A stretch of 64,000 nt of DNA from Aved-18 sp964606665. GTDB lineage: Bacteria > Cyanobacteriota > Vampirovibrionia > Obscuribacterales > Obscuribacteraceae. The DNA lies in assembly GCA_964606665.1 (NCBI GenBank), contig CAZSHS010000007.1:82853-146852 (forward strand), given 5' to 3'. The notes under the pieces were generated by a model. It saw nothing but the letters and a program-made list of their open reading frames with translations. It did no database searches and was not told the DNA's origin. How positions within the stretch are numbered: position 1 is the stretch's first letter; each line of letters starts with the position of its first letter. The position numbers and the translations under genes were made by a program. Of this stretch, positions 53,229-61,538 are shown piece after piece.

Positions 53229-54539
53229 CTAAATGATGTTAGATTTTTCGCTGTCAGAAATAGGACCATGCTTGGAGAATTTAGCTAGAGCAAAAGCAAA
53301 CGCCAGAGTCAAAATCAAAACAAGTATCACAGGCGCAATCGAATAACTGCCCTTTAAACTTGTTGCGAAAAAGTAGACAAAATACAAATTTATAACTGCG
53401 TACAAGCCAAGCATCAGTCGCTTAAACTGCGGCTCAATAGACTTTGGCAGTTGATCGCTCTGAGTAATTAACGCAGCAATGACAAAACTACAAAGATCGT
53501 AGTACAGAAAATGAGGTAACACCAATGGCAGTACCATTACAGATAGAATTAGTATCAGAGGCAGGCTTCGCTCTTTTCCAAACTTATTGAGCAACTTGGT
53601 GCAAGCTATCAAAGTAATGACTCCAAGCAAGGCGGCAAGAGAATAAAGCACTATTTTAGCCACTCCAGTCTGTTCAGTCGGCAAAAGCTGGAGCACCACA
53701 GATGGTATTGAGACCGCAAGGTAGTGTGGATAGTTGTAGGCAGGGTTTGTAAAAATAGTATCGCTAAATTTTAGACTTTGATACCAGTGCATAAGGGCGT
53801 GCGGTCCCAGAGCAAAGACAGTCAACAAAGTCATTAAAAGAGAGCCAGAGGCAAAACCAAAAGGCAAATGCCAGCGTTTCGTTAGAGTATAGCAACCAAC
53901 AAATAAAAGAGCTGCCGGCAAAAATTGCGGCTTCAAAAATAAAAGCGCCCACGCAAAACCGGCGATAAAATCCTTTCCTTTCATCAAGAAAAAATATCCC
54001 AGACACAAAGGCAGCATTCCAAGAGGAATGCTCAAATGCCCAATCAGGATTTGTTGAATGACTGGGGCGAAAAGTGCCACCCAGCTTAAAAGTTTGGTCT
54101 TGGACAAAACATTTTTACTTGACTCCAATGGCACAAGTAGCGCAATACAAGCTAGTGCAGAAACAACGACGAGGCTCTGCCACAAAGCTAATGCCAATAC
54201 TGGATTCAAAAGACCAAACGGTGCAAAAATAATGGCAGTAAGCGGACTATACATGTAAATGGCTACATTTCGCGCTGGCAGCTTTTCGAGCAATTGGTGG
54301 GCATAATTATCAAACGGAGTATGTATGAGCGATGTCGCTTGCAGGGGCGGATAAATGTCCTGAAACTGCCCATGCGCAATCATATTGCCCACGACATAAA
54401 ATGTCATGGAGAAGTCGCTGGCTTGCATAATTTCCTGGTATCTTAAGCCTATAATAATTGGCACTACAAGCATGAATACCGATAGTATCGCCGCCAACTT
54501 ATACTGTAGAGGAATTCGATCCTTGTCCATGTCTTCCAA
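53229..54539 (-). CDS. GT87-like (DUF2029) membrane glycosyltransferase
   Basis: A 436-residue protein with about ten membrane helices. The early soluble loop contains GNMIAHGQFQDIYPP and IYMYSPLTAIIFAPFGLL, the pattern of DUF2029/GT87 polyprenyl-phosphomannose-dependent mannosyltransferases. It would extend a surface glycan at the outer face of the cytoplasmic membrane. The start is TTG 54539 or, more likely, ATG 54530. It is divergent from the GT2 gene with only 12-21 nt between the starts, so the promoters must lie inside the opposite genes. Confidence 0.8.
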   Translation of the reverse strand: MEDMDKDRIPLQYKLAAILSVFMLVVPIIIGLRYQEIMQASDFSMTFYVVGNMIAHGQFQDIYPPLQATSLIHTPFDNYAHQLLEKLPARNVAIYMYSPLTAIIFAPFGLLNPVLALALWQSLVVVSALACIALLVPLESSKNVLSKTKLLSWVALFAPVIQQILIGHLSIPLGMLPLCLGYFFLMKGKDFIAGFAWALLFLKPQFLPAALLFVGCYTLTKRWHLPFGFASGSLLMTLLTVFALGPHALMHWYQSLKFSDTIFTNPAYNYPHYLAVSIPSVVLQLLPTEQTGVAKIVLYSLAALLGVITLIACTKLLNKFGKERSLPLILILSVMVLPLVLPHFLYYDLCSFVIAALITQSDQLPKSIEPQFKRLMLGLYAVINLYFVYFFATSLKGSYSIAPVILVLILTLAFAFALAKFSKHGPISDSEKSNII

Positions 54540-54551
54540 GTGAATTGACCT

Positions 54552-55277
54552 ATGAGCGATTATCGCAGAATTTCAGTTATTATTCCTGCTTTTCAAGAAT
54601 CGGGCAGAATCGGTGGCACCATCACGGCTTGGTCAAGCTATTTAAACGAAAACCATCCTCACTCAGAAATTATTCTTGTTTGTGACGGTTGCACAGACAA
54701 TACAGCAGAAGTGGCAAGAAACAGTCTGGAAGCCTCTTCAAACTGTAAGCTTGAAGTTATTGAATTAAAAATCAATCAAGGCAAAGGAAAGGCAGTTCAA
54801 ACAGGCATCCTAAAAGCAACTCAAGATCTCGTAGTTTATACAGACTCCGATTTATCGTATTTGCCAAATATCTTGAATCAATTTATCAAAGCAATTGAAG
54901 AAGGTGCAGACATCGCCATCGCTCAAAGATCCAAAGACGAAAAATATCCTGGTTTTGGTCGTAGATTAATTGCGTCTATCTCAAGATTTGTCATTGGTAA
55001 TTTCGTCCTACCGGGCGTTCGAGATACGCAAGCTGGATTCAAACTATTCAAACGCAAAGTGGCAGTTGATGTTTTCAAAAAAATGACCATCAATCGCTTT
55101 TTATTTGATTTAGAAATTCTGACTATAGCCAATATCAAAAAATACAAAATAGAAAAAATCTATGTTGACTGGCAAGATCGCCCCGGATCTACTGTGCGCA
55201 TTTATCTAGATACCATGCGGTCTGGTCGCGATTTGCTCTTAATAATGATGCGAAAATTAGCTGGCAAATATCGCTAA
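54552..55277 (+). CDS. GT2 glycosyltransferase (dolichyl-phosphate glucosyltransferase-like)
   Basis: A 241-residue GT-A enzyme. It opens with ISVIIPAFQESGRIGGTI, has the nucleotide-binding LVCDGCTDNTAE, the metal-binding YTDSDLSYLP, and RDTQAGFKLFKRKVA typical of dolichyl/polyprenyl-phosphate glucosyl- or mannosyltransferases. No membrane helices follow, unlike GtrB. It would charge polyprenyl phosphate with a hexose, producing the donor used by GT39- and GT87-type enzymes, both of which are encoded in this window. Its stop overlaps the next start (TAATG). Confidence 0.9.
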   Translation: MSDYRRISVIIPAFQESGRIGGTITAWSSYLNENHPHSEIILVCDGCTDNTAEVARNSLEASSNCKLEVIELKINQGKGKAVQTGILKATQDLVVYTDSDLSYLPNILNQFIKAIEEGADIAIAQRSKDEKYPGFGRRLIASISRFVIGNFVLPGVRDTQAGFKLFKRKVAVDVFKKMTINRFLFDLEILTIANIKKYKIEKIYVDWQDRPGSTVRIYLDTMRSGRDLLLIMMRKLAGKYR

Positions 55278-56191
55278 TGAATATCAAACCAAAACTAAAA
55301 TCTGTAATCGACTGTCTTGTATTCTTCATTTTTATGTCGATCACCTATGTGGCCATTGGGTATTTCACCCACTGGTTTGTACCGATTAGAAAGCTCAATG
55401 AGTCTACATTTTACATAGTTTTCGAATTTATTCTTTTTGCCTCGATAGCAGTTTCTATTGCAGGTACTCAATATTTTTTGATACCACTTCAAAAAATATT
55501 TGGCACAACCAAAGAGAACAATGTACTAATGCAATCTTTTGCATCAAATAAATGGGGTCCCGACCTATTACTTGGATTTAGCATTGGAGCTGTTTTCATG
55601 ACGGTGACTATGGCTCTTGCTTACCTGGGCGGAGGTTATGTTCCAGAACCACATATCAATCTCAGCATCAATTTAGGTGTGGCATTAATATTTTTCCTAT
55701 TTGTCGCAATGGCAGAAGAGCTTATTTTTAGAGGATTCATCTTTCAAACTTGCGAAAAAGGTTTTGGTACCAAATGGTCCATTGCGATAACGTCATTGCT
55801 TTTTGGATATTTCCATATGCTCAATAAGTTAGACGGCATTGCTGAAGACTACAAACCGCTTGCATGTCTATTTCTGGCTATTGAAGCTGGTTTTCTACTC
55901 AATGCCGCATTTTTAATTCAACGGTCGCTCTGGATTCCCATTGGAATTCACTGGTCCTGGAATTTATTCGAGACTTCAATTTTTGGCGCCAAAGAAGGAC
56001 AAATTCATTTCTTGCCATCACTTTTTACTGGACACTATCAACCCGGATTATTCTTGCCTGGATTTCCAATGGGTATGGAGTCAAGTTATATTACTGTCGT
56101 GACTGGCTTAATAACTGGTTTTATACTAATGCGCTTTGCTAAATCTAACAACAATTTGCATGTGCCTGAAAACAAAAAGGGCCAACCCTAA
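55277..56191 (+). CDS. CPBP-family intramembrane metalloprotease
   Basis: A 304-residue polytopic protein. It contains the family motifs AEELIFRG (paired Glu and Arg), LLFGYFHMLN (His) and IHWSWNLFE (His/Asn). It belongs to the CAAX protease/bacteriocin-processing group. Here it is translationally coupled to the GT2 gene, so its substrate may be connected with glycan or prenyl-lipid metabolism, but no direct evidence exists. It is the second CPBP gene in the window and is much shorter than the first because it lacks the extra N-terminal domain. Confidence 0.88.
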   Translation: MNIKPKLKSVIDCLVFFIFMSITYVAIGYFTHWFVPIRKLNESTFYIVFEFILFASIAVSIAGTQYFLIPLQKIFGTTKENNVLMQSFASNKWGPDLLLGFSIGAVFMTVTMALAYLGGGYVPEPHINLSINLGVALIFFLFVAMAEELIFRGFIFQTCEKGFGTKWSIAITSLLFGYFHMLNKLDGIAEDYKPLACLFLAIEAGFLLNAAFLIQRSLWIPIGIHWSWNLFETSIFGAKEGQIHFLPSLFTGHYQPGLFLPGFPMGMESSYITVVTGLITGFILMRFAKSNNNLHVPENKKGQP

Positions 56192-56260
56192 GTAAAACAT
56201 GCCGTAATACTTACGCTCAGCTTTTTTGAAAAAAGGCTCTCTCAATCAAAAAGCGAAAAA

Positions 56261-56791
56261 TTAGTCTTTCTTCGCGGGATCAAATTTCAAAGACGCTGAG
56301 TTGATGCAATATCTCAGATTTGTCGGCTTGGGACCGTCTTCGAAAACATGACCTAAGTGGGCATCGCACTTGGTGCAAATAACTTCTACTCGACGCATAC
56401 CATGCGACTTATCTTCGACTTCACCAACGTTATCGTCTTTAGTTGGTTTATAAAAACTGGGCCAGCCCGTGCCAGAATCAAATTTATGTTTTGAATCAAA
56501 CAACTCTGCACCACAACAAATACACTTATAGACACCCTCTTCGTGATGATTATAATATTTACCAGTGAAAGCCATCTCGGTGCCTTTCTCGCGAGCGATT
56601 CTATATTCTTCGGGAGTAAGACAAGTCTGCCATTCCTCTTTGGATTTTTGTGTTTTATTGTCTTGAGACATTTTTGCTCCCGCCTTGTTTTCTGTTTTCT
56701 GAATTTTTGATACTTGTTTTTCTTTGGCACTACAGCCACTAGCCAGCATGATGAAAGCAACTAAAGGCACAGCGAACTTTTCAGTTTTCAT
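56261..56791 (-). CDS. msrB: Lipoprotein MsrB, methionine-R-sulfoxide reductase
   Basis: A 176-residue protein. A lipoprotein signal ends in the lipobox LASGC (lipidated Cys20). A Lys/Gln-rich linker leads to an MsrB domain with two zinc Cys pairs (CICCGAELF and CTKCDAHLGH), the substrate motif GTGWPSFY and the catalytic Cys in RYCINSASL. It reduces methionine-R-sulfoxide in proteins and, being lipid-anchored, works in the envelope. It overlaps the HtrA stop by 4 bases (ATGA). The pair looks like an oxidative-damage quality-control unit outside the cytoplasm. Confidence 0.95.
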   Translation of the reverse strand: MKTEKFAVPLVAFIMLASGCSAKEKQVSKIQKTENKAGAKMSQDNKTQKSKEEWQTCLTPEEYRIAREKGTEMAFTGKYYNHHEEGVYKCICCGAELFDSKHKFDSGTGWPSFYKPTKDDNVGEVEDKSHGMRRVEVICTKCDAHLGHVFEDGPKPTNLRYCINSASLKFDPAKKD

Positions 56792-57939
56792 CTTCTTTGC
56801 TCATCCATTTTGAATTCGCCTACTCTAACGTCAATCGGCACCAACTTCCCGGCTCGCAGAACAAGAAAAGTCATTCGATCTTGAGGCTTATGACCTTTAA
56901 TCAAGTCTTTTACTTCTTGAGCAGAATTCACTTCTTTTCCGTCAATTTTTTGAATAACGTCTGCCAAAGCCACGTTGCTTTGTTCGGCAGGGCTATCTGG
57001 TACAACCTGAATAACAACAACACCACGAGTATTTTTGGGCAAGCCCATGGCACGCGCAAGATCATCGCTTATGTCTTGCATTCCCAGCCCCACCCAAGGG
57101 TGAAGAACTTTCTGTCCTGCAATCAACTGATCAGAAACTTCTTTAAAAACATCCACCGGAATAGCGAAACACATATTTTGAGCAAATCGTGGATTGAAAA
57201 TCAATTCGTTCATTCCCACAACTTCTCCATGAATATTAATAAGCGGACCGCCTGAGTTACCCTGGTTTATAGCAGCATCGGTTTGAATCAACTGAACACG
57301 ACTGCCTTCATTAACTAAATTGCGATTAACGCCGCTAATAATCCCCATGGTCACGGTATGGTCGATGCCCATGGGACTTCCGATGGCAATCACCCAGTCT
57401 CCTGGGCGAAGCGTTTTACTCACACCCAGTTTAGCTACAGGTAAATCACTTGCTTCAATCTTAACCGCCGCTAAATCGGTATAGGCGTCTTTACCAACCA
57501 CTTTGCCTTTGAACTGACGCTTGTCATTCAACGTAACTAGAATTTCGCTGGCATCTCCCACCACATGATAATTTGTCAGAATATATCCATTACTTTTAAC
57601 GATAATCCCAGAACCTACGCCCTCTTGAGGCGGCATCTCAATACCCATCATTTGGAGCATGGGATGGACTTGTGCGTTTGTCCTTACATTTATATTGACC
57701 ACGCTTTTGGACGCTTCTTCAGCGATATCGGCAATTGTGTTCTCAGCCATGGACAAGAAGGCGCCATTTCCACCCGAAGAGGTGGTCCGTGTTGTTGTGC
57801 TAGTGGTAGTGTTTTGAGCCGTTTTGTTGGGCATTCGCTGGATGACGTCATATCCCACCAGGATTACAAGAGCACCAAGCAGGCACCCTAGCACCATGGA
57901 CATAAAGTCGATTTTTCCCGATTTGCGATTTCTGGACAT
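56788..57939 (-). CDS. HtrA/Deg-family serine protease
   Basis: A 383-residue membrane-anchored protease. It has an N-terminal membrane helix (VLGCLLGALVILVGYDVI) and a Thr/Ser linker. The trypsin-like domain has catalytic His in YILTNYHVVG, Asp in DAYTDLAAVK and Ser in NQGNSGGPLIN. A single C-terminal PDZ domain follows (LGMQDISDDLARAMGLPKNT; VIQKIDGKEVNSAQEVKDLI). The layout is closest to DegS or cyanobacterial HhoA/HtrA. It degrades or senses misfolded envelope proteins. GGGAG lies 11 nt before the ATG at 57939. It leads the two-gene unit with msrB. Confidence 0.93.
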   Translation of the reverse strand: MSRNRKSGKIDFMSMVLGCLLGALVILVGYDVIQRMPNKTAQNTTTSTTTRTTSSGGNGAFLSMAENTIADIAEEASKSVVNINVRTNAQVHPMLQMMGIEMPPQEGVGSGIIVKSNGYILTNYHVVGDASEILVTLNDKRQFKGKVVGKDAYTDLAAVKIEASDLPVAKLGVSKTLRPGDWVIAIGSPMGIDHTVTMGIISGVNRNLVNEGSRVQLIQTDAAINQGNSGGPLINIHGEVVGMNELIFNPRFAQNMCFAIPVDVFKEVSDQLIAGQKVLHPWVGLGMQDISDDLARAMGLPKNTRGVVVIQVVPDSPAEQSNVALADVIQKIDGKEVNSAQEVKDLIKGHKPQDRMTFLVLRAGKLVPIDVRVGEFKMDEQRR

Positions 57940-58066
57940 TCTAATAATCTCCCACCAATATTATTATTTAAGTCCCTGGCAACTGTAATGTGCCCGTACC
58001 TAATCATTTATTCAGGATTTATTACGAGCGTGTTATCATTTCAGGCGTCTTTGAGGCAAAAATTGG

Positions 58067-58624
58067 ATGATTGTTCAAAATCTTGGTCAAATTAAAACCA
58101 TGGAGCTGCCCGACAGTTGGCAGTCTCAGGACAATGGTCGCCCAATGTCTCCTGGTATGAGCTGGGAGGTCAACTATGTTTCCTCCGCCTCACCTAATAC
58201 TCGCATTGTGTTTAAGGGTCGAGGTATGCCTATCGATAATGCCTCGCGTCAAATTCTTCGATATGTACTGAAAGAAAAACATGGCCAAGAGTTGTCGAGC
58301 GATGAAATAGTGGCACTACATACAGTGATGGGTGTTGCCACCACCGGTGATAACCAATACACAAATCAGCATGAAAAAGGAAGTATTGAAGGACCTGCTT
58401 TCTTCCTCAATAAGATTTCTGTGGAGAAGCTTGGACCCAAGCCAGTCTTGCGCGTTGAAGGACAATTCTCAAACGACTATTTTTACGATGGAATTGTTTA
58501 TCCCGCAGGCGTTGCTGGTCAAATAATCGAAGAACTTTATTTGCAGTCTCTCGATACAGACGATTTTATAAACTCGCGCGAAGTCTTTGATGCCTCGCTC
58601 GAAAGTATAGCCTGGCGCCTATAA
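58067..58624 (+). CDS. Hypothetical protein, 185 aa
   Basis: A soluble acidic protein without signal peptide or membrane helix. Notable stretches are MSPGMSWEVNYVSSASPNTR, IVFKGRGMPIDNASRQILR and LRVEGQFSNDYFYDGIVYPA. It is alone on the plus strand between two minus-strand units, with the ends of the LRR gene 4 nt away. GAGG occurs about 12 nt before the ATG. No family is recognised. The strand/helix alternation suggests a folded alpha/beta domain. Confidence 0.65.
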   Translation: MIVQNLGQIKTMELPDSWQSQDNGRPMSPGMSWEVNYVSSASPNTRIVFKGRGMPIDNASRQILRYVLKEKHGQELSSDEIVALHTVMGVATTGDNQYTNQHEKGSIEGPAFFLNKISVEKLGPKPVLRVEGQFSNDYFYDGIVYPAGVAGQIIEELYLQSLDTDDFINSREVFDASLESIAWRL

Positions 58625-58628
58625 CCAT

Positions 58629-59936
58629 CTAAATCAGATCAACTTCCAGATGCGGCAAAGCTTCAATCACTCTGTCCACGTCTTCTGGATTGATCCAGCC
58701 ATTACTCAAAGTTACTCTGCGTAATTGTTGCATTTCAGAAAGCGAAATCAGATCTTTATAAGCGACGTTGCAGCCGCTGATGTTCAAATAATTTAGGCGA
58801 GTAAGTTCAGGCAAAATCTTGAGCGTCTTCCACGATATTTTAGTATTGGATAAATCCAGATTGCGTAAACCTTTTAACTCAGTCAAATGAACCGTGGTGG
58901 TGTCATCTACATATGTATTTGCCAGACGCAATTCGTGCAGATTTTGCAAACTGTTCAAGAACATCAAGCCTGTACCTGTCACTTCGGTGCTTTCAATATC
59001 GAGCACTTCTAAATTTACTAGCCGACTCAGATTCTCAAGTCCGTTGTCGGACAAGAGTGAAAAAGCTAGGCGCAGTGTGCGCATTTCATGAAGACCACGA
59101 ATGTGAATCAGACCAGCATTACCTACACTACTATTTGATAGATTGAGCCAGCGCAACGAAGTCATCAATCGCAAACACGCAAGTCCACGATTATGAAAGC
59201 GAGTGCAGTTTTCTAGATTGAGCGATTCTAGCCTAGTTAAGTTAGACAAGGAGGTTAGCCCCTGGTCTGTCACTTGCGTATTAGCCAAATTAAGATTGCG
59301 TAATTGAGAAAGCTTGCTCAATTGAATCAAGCCTTCATCCGTCACTTTGGTACCAGCAAGGCTTAAATTACTTAACTTTTGATTATTACTCAAATAACCA
59401 AGGGTGGTATCAGAAATAGTGGAGCGAGAAAAATCAAGCGAACGCAACTCGGTGAAGTGCTTCACATGCTCCATGCCTTGATCAGATACTCTGCCTAGTC
59501 TAAGACCAGTTAGTTTGGTCATTCTTTGTAAGGGAACAAGATCTTTGTCTTCTAATTTTTGCGGGAAATCGATTACACGCAAGTCTTCAAGCGAACTCAA
59601 ATATGGCAGTGCATCATTGGTAAAATTGCCACTCGAAAGCGAGATGGCAACTAAATGCTTCAAGTTCTTTAATTGTCCAAGACCAGAATTAGTGATACCA
59701 CTTGATGCCAAGTCAAGTTTTTTCAAATTTTTCAGTTTGGCTATGGATTTAACCGTCTTATTCGATAAGCCACTATTGCCATGCAAACTCAAAGCTTCAA
59801 TCGATGTGAGGGTCTTTAGACCTTTCAAGTCTTTGTCTTGCAAATGCGGATTACTCGACAAGTCACAAAATGAAATTGAGTCAAGCCCATCTAAAACAAT
59901 TGAGGGTCCAGAGAATCTGAGACTTAGGTCTTTCAA
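58629..59936 (-). CDS. Leucine-rich-repeat protein, downstream part of a split frame
   Basis: About 435 residues made almost entirely of 23-25-residue leucine-rich repeats of the type LxxLxxLxLxxTxVTDxGLxxL (for example LSNLSLAGTKVTDEGLIQLS; LRNLNLANTQVTDQGLTSLS). The only start is a TTG at 59936 with no ribosome-binding site. It is in the same frame as the upstream LRR gene, separated only by TAA and three sense codons, and the repeat register continues across the stop. I therefore think it is the C-terminal half of one gene broken by a nonsense codon. LRR surfaces bind proteins; the partner is unknown. Confidence 0.75.
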   Translation of the reverse strand: MKDLSLRFSGPSIVLDGLDSISFCDLSSNPHLQDKDLKGLKTLTSIEALSLHGNSGLSNKTVKSIAKLKNLKKLDLASSGITNSGLGQLKNLKHLVAISLSSGNFTNDALPYLSSLEDLRVIDFPQKLEDKDLVPLQRMTKLTGLRLGRVSDQGMEHVKHFTELRSLDFSRSTISDTTLGYLSNNQKLSNLSLAGTKVTDEGLIQLSKLSQLRNLNLANTQVTDQGLTSLSNLTRLESLNLENCTRFHNRGLACLRLMTSLRWLNLSNSSVGNAGLIHIRGLHEMRTLRLAFSLLSDNGLENLSRLVNLEVLDIESTEVTGTGLMFLNSLQNLHELRLANTYVDDTTTVHLTELKGLRNLDLSNTKISWKTLKILPELTRLNYLNISGCNVAYKDLISLSEMQQLRRVTLSNGWINPEDVDRVIEALPHLEVDLI

Positions 59937-59945
59937 ATTGCGACA

Positions 59946-61430
59946 TTACACTATTTGCAAGGGCGAATCATTCTCACTTGTCGCGCTTATGGTCAGTCTT
60001 TCCAAATTAGGTAAATTAGCCAAAAGCTTGCTGTAATCGCTTTCGATTTCAACTGTGCGAATAGTCAACTCGCGCAGTTCACTCAGATAAGAGATTGACT
60101 CAAATATAGAATCCTTAATTTGGTCAGCACCAAGAAACAAACGCTTAAGCTTTGAAAGTCCGGATATAACGGCTAACCCTTGCTCAGTTATATGATTAGT
60201 ACGTATTACAAGGCTTTCTAAATTGGCAAAATTAGCTAATACACCAAGCCCTTCGTCGTCAATTCGAGCGAGCACCACATATAGTTCGGTGAGATTACTG
60301 GGCTCGTTTAATTGCTCTAGAATGGCATTCGAGATTGAATCCCCTTCAAGCAACAACTGACGCAAATGAGACAATCGACAAATGCCAGAAAGAGCTTCGG
60401 GATCGATAAGACAATGCGATATTCTGATTTCTCTAATAGATTTGTTTTCAGCTAACGACTCAAATATGCCAGATCCAAGCTCACATGCTGTTAATTGCAA
60501 ACTGCGCAAGTGAGGCAAGTTAGCAATAAAATTGAAACTCTGCGCATTTAACTGCGCCCCTGCCAGACGCAATTCTCGAAGGCCACTTAGATGCGCAAAA
60601 GCGTTCCAGTCATCATCTTCGATGACCGAACCCATAAAATCGATAGATTGCAAATCATCAGGATTGAAACGACTAAAGTGCTTGAGCGCCTCAACACCGT
60701 CCACTTCGAGCCGGACAAATGCACGCCTCGATAAAGGAATTTGTCCTTGTGCTTCACATAGTTCGCTCCAAACACGCTCAGTCTGCGGGTTGACCGACGC
60801 CACCCAGATTTTGCCAAGCGAAGTATCTTCGGGACAATTAATCACACGCTTTGAGCGCCAAACAATTTGACAACGCTCGAGTGCTTTTCTGAGTATCTCA
60901 GCGCCCACAGGCGTGATGCGTGTTCCATCCAAATGCAGTTTGCGCAGCCTAGTCAGATTTTTTAGATACTCGACTCCTTCATCGGTCACAACCGTGCCGC
61001 CAATATCTAAAGTCTGCAAATTCTCAAGATTAATCAAATAAATCAGCCCGCGGTCAGTGATAGGACTTTGAGGCAAACTCAAATATTTAAGATCCTTCAA
61101 TCTTTGAATATGCGAAAGTTCGAGGTCATTGACCGGACGATGTCTGAAATCAAGAGACACGAGCCCGCAATTTTGTAATGCAACCAGGTGCGAAACGTCA
61201 GCGAAACTCTCGACAATTAGATGTAAACGCCCTTTGTAAGAGCGCGGAATCTCGACTATTCCCTTGGCGTCCCCAAGCTTATTCTCCCACCATGACACCC
61301 CGTCCTGGGCAGATGTTATGAGATAAAACGAGCCAAGTGACTCGTTTTCGGGGAACCTAACAGTGAAAACGTCTTGAGACTCGTGAGCCTCTTGTGATGC
61401 GTGGGACTGGTTGTAATTGCTGGTTTCCAT
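59946..61430 (-). CDS. Leucine-rich-repeat protein, upstream part of a split frame
   Basis: A 494-residue cytoplasmic-looking protein without signal peptide. The first about 60 residues are polar. LRRs run from about 75 to the end (LKYLSLPQSPITDRGLIYLI; LRELRLAGAQLNAQSFNFIA), with a non-repeat insertion around 170-250 that includes RVWSELCEAQ. The last residues, NLERLTISATSENDSPLQIV, sit mid-repeat when the TAA at 59948-59946 stops translation. The next codons in the same frame (CRNLKDLSLRF) complete the repeat. The whole frame would encode about 933 residues. It is divergent from the Tal-Pgi gene across 108 bp. Confidence 0.8.
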   Translation of the reverse strand: METSNYNQSHASQEAHESQDVFTVRFPENESLGSFYLITSAQDGVSWWENKLGDAKGIVEIPRSYKGRLHLIVESFADVSHLVALQNCGLVSLDFRHRPVNDLELSHIQRLKDLKYLSLPQSPITDRGLIYLINLENLQTLDIGGTVVTDEGVEYLKNLTRLRKLHLDGTRITPVGAEILRKALERCQIVWRSKRVINCPEDTSLGKIWVASVNPQTERVWSELCEAQGQIPLSRRAFVRLEVDGVEALKHFSRFNPDDLQSIDFMGSVIEDDDWNAFAHLSGLRELRLAGAQLNAQSFNFIANLPHLRSLQLTACELGSGIFESLAENKSIREIRISHCLIDPEALSGICRLSHLRQLLLEGDSISNAILEQLNEPSNLTELYVVLARIDDEGLGVLANFANLESLVIRTNHITEQGLAVISGLSKLKRLFLGADQIKDSIFESISYLSELRELTIRTVEIESDYSKLLANLPNLERLTISATSENDSPLQIV

Positions 61431-61538
61431 GATGTGTTTATGAAAGCCTTAAGAGTCATTAGTTTAAGTCATTATTGGGATAAAATTAGCATCCGTATAA
61501 AGAAAATCCACCAATCGCAATGCGAGGGAGTTCAAGCT

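Noticed and set aside
56219..56238. AGC-T6 / A6-GGCT dyad between the convergent CPBP and msrB genes
   Set aside because: The stem is nearly all A-T pairs with a bulge and a loop too small to form; too weak to call a terminator.
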